In this document: positions 50,401 to 54,780 of the stretch, one piece after another
How the letters are laid out: each line of letters begins with the position of its first letter
Numbering within the stretch: the stretch's first letter is position 1
Origin: Pyxicephalus adspersus
Taxonomy: Eukaryota; Chordata; Amphibia; Anura; Pyxicephalidae
DNA length: 64,000 bases
Assembly (NCBI RefSeq): GCF_032062135.1
Contig: NC_092858.1
Location: 124,573,692-124,637,691 of the forward strand
Reading direction: 5' to 3'
The notes under the pieces: generated by a model
What the model was told of the DNA's origin: nothing
The model's database searches: none
Seen by the model: the letters and a program-made list of their open reading frames with translations, nothing else
Made by a program: the position numbers and the translations under genes

Positions 50401-51359
50401 GATAATTCTATTTCAGTATAACAATGCATTCCTGTACTCTAAATAAATGATTTATTATTTTATTGGGCTCAAACAACTATGTGAATGTTTAAATACTGAC
50501 AAAAATAAAATTAGCGACCAATGAAACCTAATGGTAGATTGCTTACTGCTATAACGGAAATGTTCTTATGTACGTATACAATTTATTTCTCTTTTCCATT
50601 TATCATTACGTGGCATGCTATATGTTCTCTGGATACGACTGGTTACTGGATATGACTATTTCTGTAAAATTGTATGCCTTTTCACGCTTTTTATTTGCTT
50701 TTGCCATCTGTATACACTGGTTTGAGTTCTGTAATTGTCTGTTTTTATTGGTTGCTAATAAAAAATAAATATAAAAAAAAAAAAAATACTGACAAAAGAT
50801 TTTTTGAAAATTGGGATCTTTTGAAAAAGCAGCACAATAAAATAAATAAGAAGAAAAGTAAAAAATGCAGCAGGGTTTAACATAAGAGGGTTATCCTTGG
50901 TGTACCACAAGCTGCTCAGTACTCAGGCCACAAAATGTCTTTGTACTCGGAAATACCACAAAATTTAAAACAGAGCAGATAACAATATCAACTCTACGTT
51001 ATGAATGGGCATCTTAGAGCTAACACCACAAAGCCTATCATAAACCTTTTAGACACTGTACACTTCATCCGTGCTCATATGGATTATAATAAAATTTTCA
51101 TTTAGTAAAGAATATTTTCAGTACTTCTGTCATTGAACATTGTGTAAGAATTTTGTATTTTATAATTACCAGTAATTATTTTATAATACCAGTCAAGATT
51201 ATTTGTGTGTGTTTTTTTTTTTTTTAGAAACTCACTGAATCATCTATAAAGTCCAGACTTGCTCTCAAAGACTCTGCAAACAAAAATATGAGCCAAGCTG
51301 GCTGGGAGGATCTTCCAAAAGTAGTCCGCGGACGAAAAATGAAAGCCACTGAAAAATGA
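6408..51359 (+). CDS. SYCP1: SYCP1, synaptonemal complex protein 1 (whole gene, 30 coding exons)
   Basis: Transverse-filament protein of the meiotic synaptonemal complex. In the known family the N termini meet in the central element, where they work with SYCE1-3, TEX12 and SIX6OS1, and the C termini bind DNA at the chromosome axes. The exons listed separately sum to 2890 nt. Two more bases at the 29050/32166 junction give 964 codons, or 963 residues, close to human (976). Recognisable blocks are VSAVKP (residues 21-26), [13 protein letters not shown] (about 82-94), [11 protein letters not shown] (about 152-162), [12 protein letters not shown] (about 200-211), [12 protein letters not shown] (about 596-607), [14 protein letters not shown] (about 702-715), VKTPPK and [12 protein letters not shown] near the C terminus. 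Between residues 75 and 780 the composition is Lys/Glu/Gln/Leu coiled coil with almost no proline. All introns are GT-AG except one GC-AG. Confidence 0.95.
6519..9229 (+). other. SYCP1 intron, mostly unremarkable with repeat fragments
   Basis: Holds a partial copy of the piggyBac-like family at about 7890-8080 and a diverged copy of the foldback family at about 8296-8640. No coding signal was seen in the remainder. Confidence 0.5.
9230..9287 (+). CDS. SYCP1: SYCP1 coding exon 2
   Basis: It has acceptor tatgtcttag and donor CAAG|gtaaac. It continues the head region ([14 protein letters not shown]). Conservation is weak here, as is usual for the SYCP1 head; it is supported by both splice sites and frame. 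It ends with one spare base. Confidence 0.8.
9375..9421 (+). CDS. SYCP1: SYCP1 coding exon 3
   Basis: A 47-nt exon between cttcttacag and AAAAAG|gtatgt. The spare base of exon 2 completes an Asp codon, giving [16 protein letters not shown]. The LPSFE segment resembles the FLPVLE stretch of mammalian SYCP1. It ends in phase 0. Confidence 0.8.
9428..9452. repeat. (AT)n microsatellite
   Basis: About eleven AT units directly after the donor of SYCP1 exon 3. Confidence 0.85.
9464..9583. repeat. Palindromic MITE family A, right half
   Basis: Carries CATTCCAGGTTTGCTGAATC and CTTTATTAAATCAGGGTCA, the right arm of the family. Confidence 0.7.
9686..9808. mobile_element. Small CpG-rich MITE with 17-bp perfect inverted ends
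   Basis: TGCCCCTGATTCATCAA at 9686-9702 is perfectly inverted at 9792-9808. TTAT flanks both ends (9682-9685 and 9809-9812), a possible 4-bp target duplication. The 89-bp interior is full of CpG. Confidence 0.8.
10109..10273 (+). CDS. SYCP1: SYCP1 coding exon 4 (start of coiled coil)
   Basis: 55 codons in phase 0 at both ends (ttgtgcag / CAG|gtaaat). It encodes [15 protein letters not shown] and [19 protein letters not shown], close matches to the mammalian block that begins the SYCP1 helix. This is one of the most conserved exons of the gene. Confidence 0.97.
10937..11004 (+). CDS. SYCP1: SYCP1 coding exon 5
   Basis: Between tttattttag and ACCA|gtaagc. Heptad-rich ([19 protein letters not shown]), aligning with the mammalian GNEKVSLKLEEGIQENKD block. 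It leaves two bases. Confidence 0.95.
11005..12100 (+). other. SYCP1 intron, nothing recognised
   Basis: AT-rich intron. The - strand frame at 11312-11506 has no known domain. Confidence 0.5.
12101..12174 (+). CDS. SYCP1: SYCP1 coding exon 6
   Basis: Between gtttttgcag and ATAT|gtatgt. It encodes [17 protein letters not shown], nearly identical in pattern to the mammalian NATRHLCNLLKETC block. It leaves one base. Confidence 0.96.
12175..13817 (+). other. SYCP1 intron, nothing recognised
   Basis: Very AT-rich (TATG)n-like start, then unremarkable sequence. A GC-richer patch at about 13480-13670 has a short - strand frame without recognisable domain. Confidence 0.5.
13818..14155 (-). repeat. 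tRNA-derived SINE, nearly full copy
   Basis: Read on the - strand it runs from a tRNA-like head (GGCAGCCTTGTGGCTCAGAG) and B box (inverse of GATTTGAACCTGGGATC), through CTATCTGCATGGAGTTT, to the tail with TATAAATACTGTG. It belongs to the same family as 59623-59930. Confidence 0.8.
14439..14497 (+). CDS. SYCP1: SYCP1 coding exon 7, with a GC donor
   Basis: The acceptor is ctttgttttag. The exon reads [20 protein letters not shown], matching mammalian YEYEREETRQVYMDLNNNIE. The exon ends at GAG and the intron starts gcaagt, so the donor is GC rather than GT, with otherwise perfect consensus. No GT donor nearby keeps frame with the next exon. Confidence 0.95.
14510..14652 (-). repeat. SINE-like repeat, family C
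   Basis: AACAGTATTTATTTAGCCAA, GCAAATGACAGACAGATACA and GGAGAGGACCCTGCC, as in the copies at 0.8 and 57.2 kb. It directly abuts the next element. Confidence 0.7.
14651..15086. mobile_element. Inverted-repeat element, GTACACAC family
   Basis: The left end TAAAGTTGCGTACACACTTC is inverted at the right end (GAAGTGTGTACGTAGCTTTA). The interior has many CpG-rich AACGAACGA-type motifs. One undetermined base (n) is at 15046. It is too short to encode a transposase. Confidence 0.8.
15100..15195. repeat. AT-rich palindromic cluster
   Basis: Repeated GATATAT/ATATATC units (around 15118-15185) form nested short palindromes. Confidence 0.7.
16057..16126 (+). CDS. SYCP1: SYCP1 coding exon 8
   Basis: Between ttattttag and CCAAA|gtataa. 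It encodes [19 protein letters not shown], matching mammalian [19 protein letters not shown]. It leaves one base. Confidence 0.97.
16678..16751 (+). CDS. SYCP1: SYCP1 coding exon 9
   Basis: Between tcttttttcaag and AAGCAG|gtaggt. The first two bases complete an Ile codon. The exon is charged coiled coil ([20 protein letters not shown]) and ends in phase 0. Confidence 0.92.
16835..17215. repeat. Dispersed repeat-like block
   Basis: Repeated GCAAATGCCTG-like and CATTTGCAAA-like motifs in both orientations. Similar motif-rich blocks lie at about 5440-5590 and 21235-21540. I cannot assign a superfamily. It accounts for the 134-codon frame here. Confidence 0.45.
17610..17759. repeat. Palindromic MITE family A, right half
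   Basis: GATCCATTCCAGGTTTGCTG, then TCCAGTCTTGGACAGTTTTG and AATCGGGCCCA. Confidence 0.75.
18330..18438 (+). CDS. SYCP1: SYCP1 coding exon 10
   Basis: Between tgttttaccag and ATCAA|gtagga. It reads [20 protein letters not shown] and continues as heptad coil ([16 protein letters not shown]). It leaves one base. Confidence 0.93.
18489..18725. mobile_element. GTACACAC-family element, partial
   Basis: Starts TTAAGCTACGTACACATCAG just after the donor of SYCP1 exon 10. The right end is unclear. Confidence 0.55.
18840..19630 (-). pseudogene. Mariner-like transposase remnant
   Basis: On the - strand it encodes [37 protein letters not shown] and, after a stop, [20 protein letters not shown], a decayed form of the DFFLWGYLKDKVY signature of the Tc1/mariner superfamily. 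The last catalytic Asp may be the one in RCPDT. The right end CAGGGTGTTCCAAAAGTCAC (- strand, from 19630) looks like an intact terminus; the opposite terminus was not found. Several stops make it inactive. Confidence 0.85.
20161..20255 (+). CDS. SYCP1: SYCP1 coding exon 11
   Basis: Between ttcaatttaatag and ACTAAG|gtaaag. The spare base plus AG gives Lys, then [20 protein letters not shown], resembling the mammalian KQHHLTKELEDIK region. It ends in phase 0. Confidence 0.92.
20560..20880. repeat. Foldback family, diverged partial copy
   Basis: Shares GAGCAATCAG, GGAGCTGACAGCT and TGGGGAGACTTGTCCCCATT with the palindrome at 5.7-6.07 kb. Confidence 0.55.
21235..21540. repeat. Dispersed repeat rich in AAACG motifs
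   Basis: GGCTGGGTCTACACAAACGT followed by many AAACGTTT/AAACGC motifs; akin to the 16.84 and 5.44 kb blocks. Non-coding. Confidence 0.45.
21713..21897 (+). CDS. SYCP1: SYCP1 coding exon 12
   Basis: A 185-nt exon between gtttttgtttag and GCCAA|gtaagt. It is coiled coil, ending in [17 protein letters not shown], which aligns with mammalian FETTVCSLEELLRTEQQ. It leaves two bases. Confidence 0.95.
22689..22756 (+). CDS. SYCP1: SYCP1 coding exon 13
   Basis: Between ttctttcag and AATTG|gtaaaa. The spare AA plus A gives Lys, then [19 protein letters not shown]. It aligns with mammalian RLEKNEDQLKILTMELQKKS. It leaves one base. Confidence 0.93.
22757..23286 (+). other. SYCP1 intron, nothing recognised
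   Basis: AT-rich sequence with no extra exon that would preserve phase. Confidence 0.5.
23287..23711. mobile_element. Non-autonomous element with 27-bp perfect inverted ends
   Basis: Both ends read inward from TACCGTATTTTTCGCCGTAT and continue AAGACGC, identical over 27 bp. A second inverted copy of the GCCGTATAAGACGCAC part at about 23629-23645 makes a subterminal hairpin with the right end. The middle is GC-rich and non-coding. Confidence 0.85.
23712..26168 (+). other. SYCP1 intron, nothing recognised
   Basis: About 2.4 kb of intron. The short frames here show no coiled coil or splice support. Confidence 0.5.
26169..26278 (+). CDS. SYCP1: SYCP1 coding exon 14, with a tandem acceptor
   Basis: 37 codons of coil ([20 protein letters not shown] and onward) before CTTCAG|gtacag. 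Two AGs lie seven bases apart (26160-26161 and 26167-26168). Only the second keeps frame; use of the first would hit TAA at once. The phase agrees with direct joining to exon 13 across a 3.4-kb intron. Confidence 0.88.
27484..27588 (+). CDS. SYCP1: SYCP1 coding exon 15
   Basis: 35 codons, phase 0 on both sides (tctgttatag / AAAGAT|gtaaga). It encodes coil with [20 protein letters not shown]. 35 residues are exactly five heptads. Confidence 0.9.
27873..27976 (+). CDS. SYCP1: SYCP1 coding exon 16
   Basis: Between tttttttttccag and AAAGGA|gtaagt. It encodes [20 protein letters not shown] and more coil, and leaves two bases. Confidence 0.92.
28936..29050 (+). CDS. SYCP1: SYCP1 coding exon 17 (donor uncertain)
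   Basis: After tttgtttaacag. Spare GA plus G gives Glu, then [20 protein letters not shown], ending HSNSQRNIK. The best donor is ATCAAG|gtgtgt at 29051, phase 0, but the next exon needs two carried bases. A weaker GT at 29053 would supply them and add a Val. A small unseen exon is the alternative. Confidence 0.85.
29398..29440. repeat. (AT)n(GT)n microsatellite
   Basis: Poly(A), then about 13 AT units and a short GT run. Confidence 0.85.
29755..30626 (+). mobile_element. CR1-type LINE, internally deleted
   Basis: The 5' part reads [20 protein letters not shown] (about 29820-29880), the DGLHL end of the esterase-like ORF1 domain of CR1 elements. From about 30127 the frame gives [20 protein letters not shown] and [11 protein letters not shown], the start of the apurinic endonuclease of ORF2, with a stop at 30304. 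A conserved block follows ([20 protein letters not shown], with a frame break), and the sequence then jumps near 30540 to the typical 3' end (AACCTAACCTACTATGTAAC). Reverse transcriptase is missing. Confidence 0.85.
30900..31150. repeat. Unclassified repeat-like block
   Basis: GC-richer segment with CAACAAGAATTTTTATTCAC and CAAAATAAAACAAACAGCAA. It looks inserted but shows no terminal repeats I can define. Confidence 0.3.
31429..31750. mobile_element. GTACACAC-family element
   Basis: Left end TAAGGCTACGTACACACTTG; right end GTATGTGTACCCAGCTTAA, an imperfect inversion. It holds CGGACGAGAATCTGGTGTGT, as in the 57.0-kb copy. Confidence 0.75.
32166..32247 (+). CDS. SYCP1: SYCP1 coding exon 18 (phase mismatch upstream)
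   Basis: Between gattaaatttag and GATGAG|gtattg. Its open coil frame ([20 protein letters not shown]) requires two bases from the previous exon; read in phase 0 it meets a stop. With them it is 28 codons, four heptads. From here every exon boundary is phase 0. Confidence 0.88.
32248..33407 (+). other. SYCP1 intron, nothing recognised
   Basis: Non-coding, with a short (CATA)n patch near 32945. Confidence 0.5.
33408..33812. mobile_element. GTACACAC-family element
   Basis: TTAAGCTGCGTACACACGTC at the left and AAGTGTGTACCTAGCGTTA at the right, with interior ATAATTATCG / CAATAATTATTG inversions. The closest relative is 14651-15086. Confidence 0.8.
33920..33982 (+). CDS. SYCP1: SYCP1 coding exon 19 (63 nt)
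   Basis: 21 codons between tttttttag and AACAAG|gtaata ([20 protein letters not shown] then K). It is exactly three heptads, phase 0-0, and the first of three consecutive 63-nt exons. Confidence 0.93.
34376..34438 (+). CDS. SYCP1: SYCP1 coding exon 20 (63 nt)
   Basis: 21 codons between catatttgtag and CATGAA|gtatgt. It contains [16 protein letters not shown], almost identical to mammalian LRKQVENKNKYIEELQ. Confidence 0.97.
35522..35584 (+). CDS. SYCP1: SYCP1 coding exon 21 (63 nt)
   Basis: 21 codons between catgtttttag and TCTGAG|gtatgt. It begins NKSLKKK, matching mammalian NKALKKK directly after the previous block. Confidence 0.95.
35585..36587 (+). other. SYCP1 intron, nothing recognised
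   Basis: AT-rich and non-coding. Confidence 0.5.
36588..36704 (+). CDS. SYCP1: SYCP1 coding exon 22
   Basis: 39 codons, phase 0-0, between atgcttgtgaag and GAAGAG|gtatgt. It encodes [20 protein letters not shown], ending AKENTLFEE, resembling mammalian KISEENLLEEVEKAK. The acceptor has a weak pyrimidine tract. Confidence 0.93.
36705..38930 (+). other. SYCP1 intron, nothing recognised
   Basis: Non-coding; no terminal repeats or domains seen. Confidence 0.45.
38942..39522 (+). mobile_element. Possible solo LTR
   Basis: Starts TGTGACACCAAGG, contains AATAAACTTGGCTGCAAGCC (a poly(A)-signal-like block) about 110 bp before its end, and has CTTAC on both sides (38937-38941 and 39523-39527). It contains tandem TTTGCCCAAGATTCCT units and GACACAGACAGG units. 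The 3' terminus lacks a clear CA, so this is tentative. It accounts for the 134-codon - strand frame. Confidence 0.4.
39703..39813 (+). CDS. SYCP1: SYCP1 coding exon 23
   Basis: 37 codons between tttttggcattaag and CACAAG|gtaaat. It contains [18 protein letters not shown] and MVGLMEKHK, close to mammalian IADEAVKLQKEIDKRCQH and MVALMEKHK. Confidence 0.97.
40166..40278. mobile_element. hAT-type element end
   Basis: AGGGGTCAGCAAACTTTTTA, then GGAGGTCAAGAAGGCACACT, the same first 70 bp as the hAT element at 49085. The opposite end was not found. Confidence 0.65.
40279..40432. repeat. Three tandem copies of a 52-bp unit
   Basis: GCCCCTGAAAGGAAATCCCT recurs at 40279, 40331 and 40383, each followed by CTCCTCCGCAATGCATA. 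Units are nearly identical. It lies inside or beside the hAT-type end. Confidence 0.9.
41309..41401 (+). CDS. SYCP1: SYCP1 coding exon 24
   Basis: 31 codons between ttctgttag and TTACTG|gtaaca. It begins [14 protein letters not shown], matching mammalian HQYDKIIEERDSEL. Confidence 0.97.
41625..41699 (+). CDS. SYCP1: SYCP1 coding exon 25
   Basis: 25 codons between tttcactattaag and GAAAAG|gtaata. Ends [14 protein letters not shown], aligning with the mammalian LKKQLEIEREEK end of the coil. Confidence 0.94.
42200..42480. repeat. G-run and (TG)n microsatellite
   Basis: A run of about ten Gs near 42225 and about nine TG units at 42448-42466. Confidence 0.7.
42752..43063 (-). mobile_element. piggyBac-like family, inverted copy
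   Basis: Ends TTTTGAGTTTAGGTATGCTT then TAAAA, the inverse of the left end at 3227. TTAA lies at 43060-43063. A hAT-like end (CAGGGGTCGCCAACCGGTGG, - strand, near 42995) appears nested inside. Confidence 0.5.
43482..43532 (+). CDS. SYCP1: SYCP1 coding exon 26 (51 nt)
   Basis: 17 codons between ttttgttttag and CACAAG|gtaatt. It is strongly basic ([17 protein letters not shown]), matching the mammalian TLKEKKDKKTQT transition from coil to tail. Confidence 0.9.
43616..43807 (+). CDS. SYCP1: SYCP1 coding exon 27 (C-terminal tail)
   Basis: 64 codons between ttgtttatag and CCAAAG|gtaaac. Low-complexity Ser/Thr/Lys tail with AETPKHSS and TSPWTSS; mammalian SYCP1 has LLETPEIY and DYLWTSAKN at the same place. 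This region binds DNA at the chromosome axis in the family. Confidence 0.93.
44430..44790 (+). pseudogene. Tc1-like transposase remnant
   Basis: Decayed frames read [19 protein letters not shown] and SLVRVQT, corresponding to the HDNDPKH, TQWL and SQSPDLNP signatures of Tc1 DDE transposases. An upstream GKWMGQN matches the GKMDGAKY block. Frame breaks and stops abound. No terminal repeats were found. Confidence 0.7.
44880..45530. repeat. Unclassified GC-richer block, LTR-like
   Basis: A compositionally distinct segment in the intron before exon 28 (CTCCTGGCTCTCTATCAG, TCCTGGGGGCAGCAGTTTAC). It looks like inserted repeat, possibly an LTR, but I cannot define the ends. The short frames here are not genes. 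Confidence 0.35.
45712..45855 (+). CDS. SYCP1: SYCP1 coding exon 28 (C-terminal tail)
   Basis: 48 codons between ggctttttag and ATTCTG|gtaaca. It contains TYSVKTPPK and [20 protein letters not shown], matching mammalian AYTVKTPTK and KKKRKMAFEFDINSDSSETT. The Lys cluster could serve as a nuclear import signal. Confidence 0.96.
45856..47100 (+). other. SYCP1 intron, nothing recognised
   Basis: Non-coding and AT-rich. Confidence 0.45.
47110..47960 (-). pseudogene. RTE-type LINE reverse transcriptase remnant
   Basis: On the - strand: a decayed RT motif (NINSGIR, stop, [18 protein letters not shown]; compare RQGD..SP.LFNL.LE), then CETWT-like and [20 protein letters not shown], then [18 protein letters not shown] (compare RIRWAGHVxRM). 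This order is that of the C-terminal half of RTE/BovB-like ORF2. Many frame breaks. Confidence 0.75.
48702..48920. repeat. Palindromic MITE family A, full copy
   Basis: Inverted arms CTGATTTAATAAAGATCTCC and CTTTAATAAATCAGGCCCA, with TCTCCAAGACTGGAGAAGAT facing its inverse. This is the most complete copy in the window. Confidence 0.85.
49084..49806 (-). mobile_element. hAT element, internally deleted
   Basis: Ends CAGGGGTCGGCAAACTTTTT and, inverted, CAAAGGTAGGCAAATTACAG. On the - strand 49633-49412 encodes a BED-type zinc finger ([20 protein letters not shown] with downstream H...H), and about 49420-49300 encodes [20 protein letters not shown] and [12 protein letters not shown], the hAT C-terminal dimerisation motif. 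The catalytic middle is deleted and the two parts are in different frames. Confidence 0.85.
50018..50130. mobile_element. GTACACAC-family element, fragment
   Basis: AAAGCTACATACACACATCA then GATTCTCGACAGAGAC, the left end of the family only. Confidence 0.6.
50209..50295 (+). CDS. SYCP1: SYCP1 coding exon 29 (C-terminal tail)
   Basis: 29 codons between tttattatag and GAAAAG|gtacat. It includes [17 protein letters not shown]; the TTPG matches the SSLTTPGSTLK segment of mammals. It sits 4.35 kb after exon 28, an intron filled with LINE and hAT debris. Confidence 0.9.
50491..50797 (+). mobile_element. 5'-truncated L1-like LINE insertion with target duplication
   Basis: AAATACTGACAAAA at 50491-50504 is repeated exactly at 50784-50797. 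The second copy follows a poly(A) tail preceded by GTTGCTAATAAAAAATAAAT. These are marks of target-primed reverse transcription. Confidence 0.88.
51228..51359 (+). CDS. SYCP1: SYCP1 terminal coding exon 30
   Basis: After a long T tract and ag. 43 codons and TGA (51357-51359). The end is basic ([18 protein letters not shown]), similar in character to the mammalian WAVIAKMDRKKKLKEAEK but not closely conserved. Confidence 0.88.
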   Translation, partial: KLTESSIKSRLALKDSANKNMSQAGWEDLPKVVRGRKMKATEK

Positions 51360-51735
51360 TTTCAATAAAAAACACAGAACCTGCCAAATTTTATTCCTAA
51401 TGCTTTGAATTTTTAAAGATTGTTGCATTTGTTTAATGTTTTTTATTAGTTTTATTTCAAGACATTTCGTTCTGTGTATACTTTTATAGAGGAGGTGATA
51501 GCTAAAAGTATTTTCAACCATAGTAATAGTCAGTATTTTCAATGTATTCATACTTTCTGATATCTGTTTTTATTTTTTCTGCTTCTGTTTCTTTGGAAAG
51601 TCTCATTGCCTGTATTTGGCAAACTCTTTATTTTAGCTTGCATAATGGATGCCCTGTGTTTAAATAAGTTGTTTTTGTTTGTTTGAAGTTCTTATGACTA
51701 AAATAACGTAACAATAAACCCATATTTGTCTAGTT
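51360..51735 (+). terminator. SYCP1: SYCP1 3' UTR and poly(A) signal
   Basis: AATAAA occurs five bases after the stop (51364-51369), probably too early to be the only one, and again at 51713-51718, followed by a T-rich stretch. The second is the likelier cleavage signal. Confidence 0.6.
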
Positions 51736-53396
51736 TTTTTTGGTGCACCTTATATATCTTTAACAATTGTCAAATAGGTAGTGCAGGTTGCAAGTTAGGC
51801 ATACTGGAGTCCTCATACACATACAAACCCTGATAGGGGCTTCAGTACAAACTAAAACAAGGAAAGTAGAGAAATTGCATATTAGCCAGTTTTCATCTTC
51901 CAGTAAATGAGCAAAATTAACAAGAATCCTGGATGTTTTTTTTCTTTTTTTGTGTCACTGGTTTTCAATTAACCACTAAAATGTGTTTGATGGATAGGAT
52001 ATAAAGTTTAACACCAGGTAACTTTATTTCTATTCTAGATGTCCTAATACTTGTTCACCGTGAATTTAATGTGTGCTTGTGTGAAGATTCCAGAAAAAAA
52101 CTATTTTAAACTTCCCCTGCCAAGTACAATAGAAGTACTTTTGGCACTGCACCAGATTTTGGAGGCCATAATATTAGACTTTAATGTCCATGTTGTGTGA
52201 CCCCCTCTGTGTGCTCTGCCATTCACAAACAACAGCTTGGTATGAATCTGCAGCCAGACTCTTAATGTAAACTTGGGCAGGCCAAATGTACAGCTTGGGC
52301 CCAATATACAAACAAGCACCACAGACACCGGTGACAGCACTTCAGAACTGATAGAGGCCAAGTCAGGCTCACTTAGAAATTATTGATGGGCCTACTAATA
52401 ATAATAAAGCTTAGGGGTATAGGTGGATAGCAGTTAATTTTGAGTGTTGTTTCACAGGTCTGTAAGTTTGTATATCAAATGTGATTATTTTTTTAAGTTT
52501 GCAAAGAATACCCAATCTTGTCAAAGTTAAAATTTAAAAAAAAAAACTTGCCTGAATGCGATAAGATGATGGATATCAGCATTACTTCACCTCATGTCAC
52601 TTTGCAAATAAATAATCCTTTTAATTCAGCATGTCATGCTCATTCAGTGAATCAGCCTAACTATGTCACAAACAGATCTATTTTTTCCCTAACCATACCA
52701 TAGTAATTAGAAATATGAAAAGCAAATGCTTTGTGGGCTATATAATGTTTTTAAATAGGAGTTTGCAAACAGATCAAACATAACTAATAAAAATGGCTTC
52801 CATTTTACATGTAACAAATTTGTTTATTAAACAAAAAAATAAACATACACACACATATATATGCCAGTGTTTTGTTCAAAGAGCTACATATGTTATGAGA
52901 AGTAGTTTGTAGTGAACAATTCTGAGACATTTATTAAGCAAATTAGCAAATCAGAGTGCTTCATTCATCAAAGTCTCTGTGACAGGTTTACAGACCCATG
53001 TACCTGTATTTCTGAGCAGCAAAGTGTGACAGTTTGCTTAGTTCCTGAAGATAAGACAGATCTTCCTTGTAAATAGTCTCATAAAAAGAAGTGGTTATGG
53101 TCAGGTCCTACTCTTGGTACTACTTGTATCATGGTAGGCAAAGCAAGAATTTATGACTCAAGGGGGGTCTATTTATAAAGCAGTGCATCAGACATACATT
53201 GAAACATTTCCTGGTGGAGAATCTTTCAGGTCTGTATGTTTCAATGGCAGTAATTATTTCTCATTAAAATATTTCAGGAAATATCAGATTTACTGCTTTT
53301 AAAATTCACCCCAAGATTTAACCTTGCTTTAAATCTGTTGCAATGTCTGTCTCACTGTTCGCTTGTAGCATTGCCTTGCTATGTGATAGAATTAAT
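51736..53396. other. Intergenic, nothing recognised
   Basis: AT-rich with a short (CA)n patch near 52845. No exon or repeat I can name. Confidence 0.5.
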
Positions 53397-54780
53397 AAAT
53401 GTCCCCCACAATATCCGGATACAGGAATGTCTGTTTGTCCTTACTACACATACTTATTGAAATGTACGCATGCCAAAATTTTAGCATGATGTCTCCTGAT
53501 GTACCTCTTACCCCCCCTTGGGGCAATCTAGAATTTTCTCCAGGAAATGTTCACACCAACTTCAGCTGGTGGATTGCCAAAGGTTTTGGGTAAGTCAAGG
53601 AGATCATTGACGTGCGTGCAATGTTTAGCTTTGAACATTTAGTAAGCAATTGGGAACTTCCACGCACAGCATACTTCAGATACAAACAGATCAGGTCCTT
53701 TGTTAAAACCAAACTGAGACTGCCCCCCACCCCCCCACCATATCGTTCAACTTCCTTTGAAAGTGCTTGCAGCTCAATAGCAGATGTGAAGGGTAGGATC
53801 TCTCTGCTATACGCAACCTTAGGTTCTCCGACCACAAAATTAAGTTATATGGTTCAAGGGGAAAAAGATCTAGGAAAAGTCTGGGAACAAGAAGAATGGA
53901 ATGACATTTCCATGGCACTGTCTAAGGTTTCCCTGAATTCGTCCATAGTTGAGGCCAATCTCAAAGTCATACTTGGATGGTATTCAGTACCGGATTGCAT
54001 AGCTAGATACCAGTGTAATGCCTCGCCTCTGTGGTTCAGGGGATGCAACGTACAAGGAAATATGGAATATATATGGTGGTCGTGCCCGACAGCTCAAAAT
54101 TATTGGTCAGCAATGTTTAAGTTAATATCAGAGATTGTTCGTTTAGATATTCCAAAATCTGGGGAAAGTGCTTTGCTTAGCAAACTTGACCAACCTATTC
54201 TTTCCCATTCCAAAAAACTGATAAACCTTATTTTGATGGCACAAAGGGTTGCATTAGCAAAGGCTTGGAAAAGGAGGGATATCTCTATAGAACCAATATC
54301 TATAAAATTAAACTGGATAATGGCCAATGACAAACTCACCAGCATCTTGAGTGGTAAAATTGATAAGTATGACCAAATTTGGGCACCCTGGAAATCGTAC
54401 AAACTGGTGTAATACACTTTAGGGCTTACTAAGGTCTCAATCTATATCTACATATTTTACTTTGACATGTCAGTCTCCAACCCCCTTTCCTTCCTCCTTC
54501 CCCTTTTTCATATCTAGAATTGTTCTTCTCTATGGCTTTATGTCTCAAATGTTTTGGTCATTTTAATTTTTGATTGAAGCTCGAAATGGTTTTTGCAAAA
54601 GTAGTTTCCTTCTCGAATCTTTGCTTGTCATTAGTTATCTTACAGAGAACTACCTTTTAAACAAGTGTCTCGAAAGTACGCTTTTGCTACTTTGGACTTA
54701 TGTCTTGTTATTGTATGGTTTATTTGACGAAAAAATAATTTTTCTTTCTAGTTTTTGTTATTCCTATGTTTAAAAATCAA
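53397..54780 (+). mobile_element. L1-type LINE, C-terminal ORF2 end, open for 266 codons
   Basis: From 53485 the frame reads PWGNLEFSPG and FSWWIAKGFG, a stop at 53591, then an open frame 53612-54412 with WELPRTAYFRYKQIRSF, WYSVPDC and RGCNVQGNMEYIWWSCP. This is the region after the reverse transcriptase of amphibian L1/Tx1-type ORF2, with its Cys-His cluster. A 3' UTR of about 360 bp follows. The 5' portion is absent (5' truncation). It is not a host gene. Confidence 0.85.

Noticed and set aside
53612..54412. 266-codon frame as a host gene
   Set aside because: The protein matches the C-terminal region of L1-type ORF2, with a 5' continuation broken by a stop; no introns or promoter.
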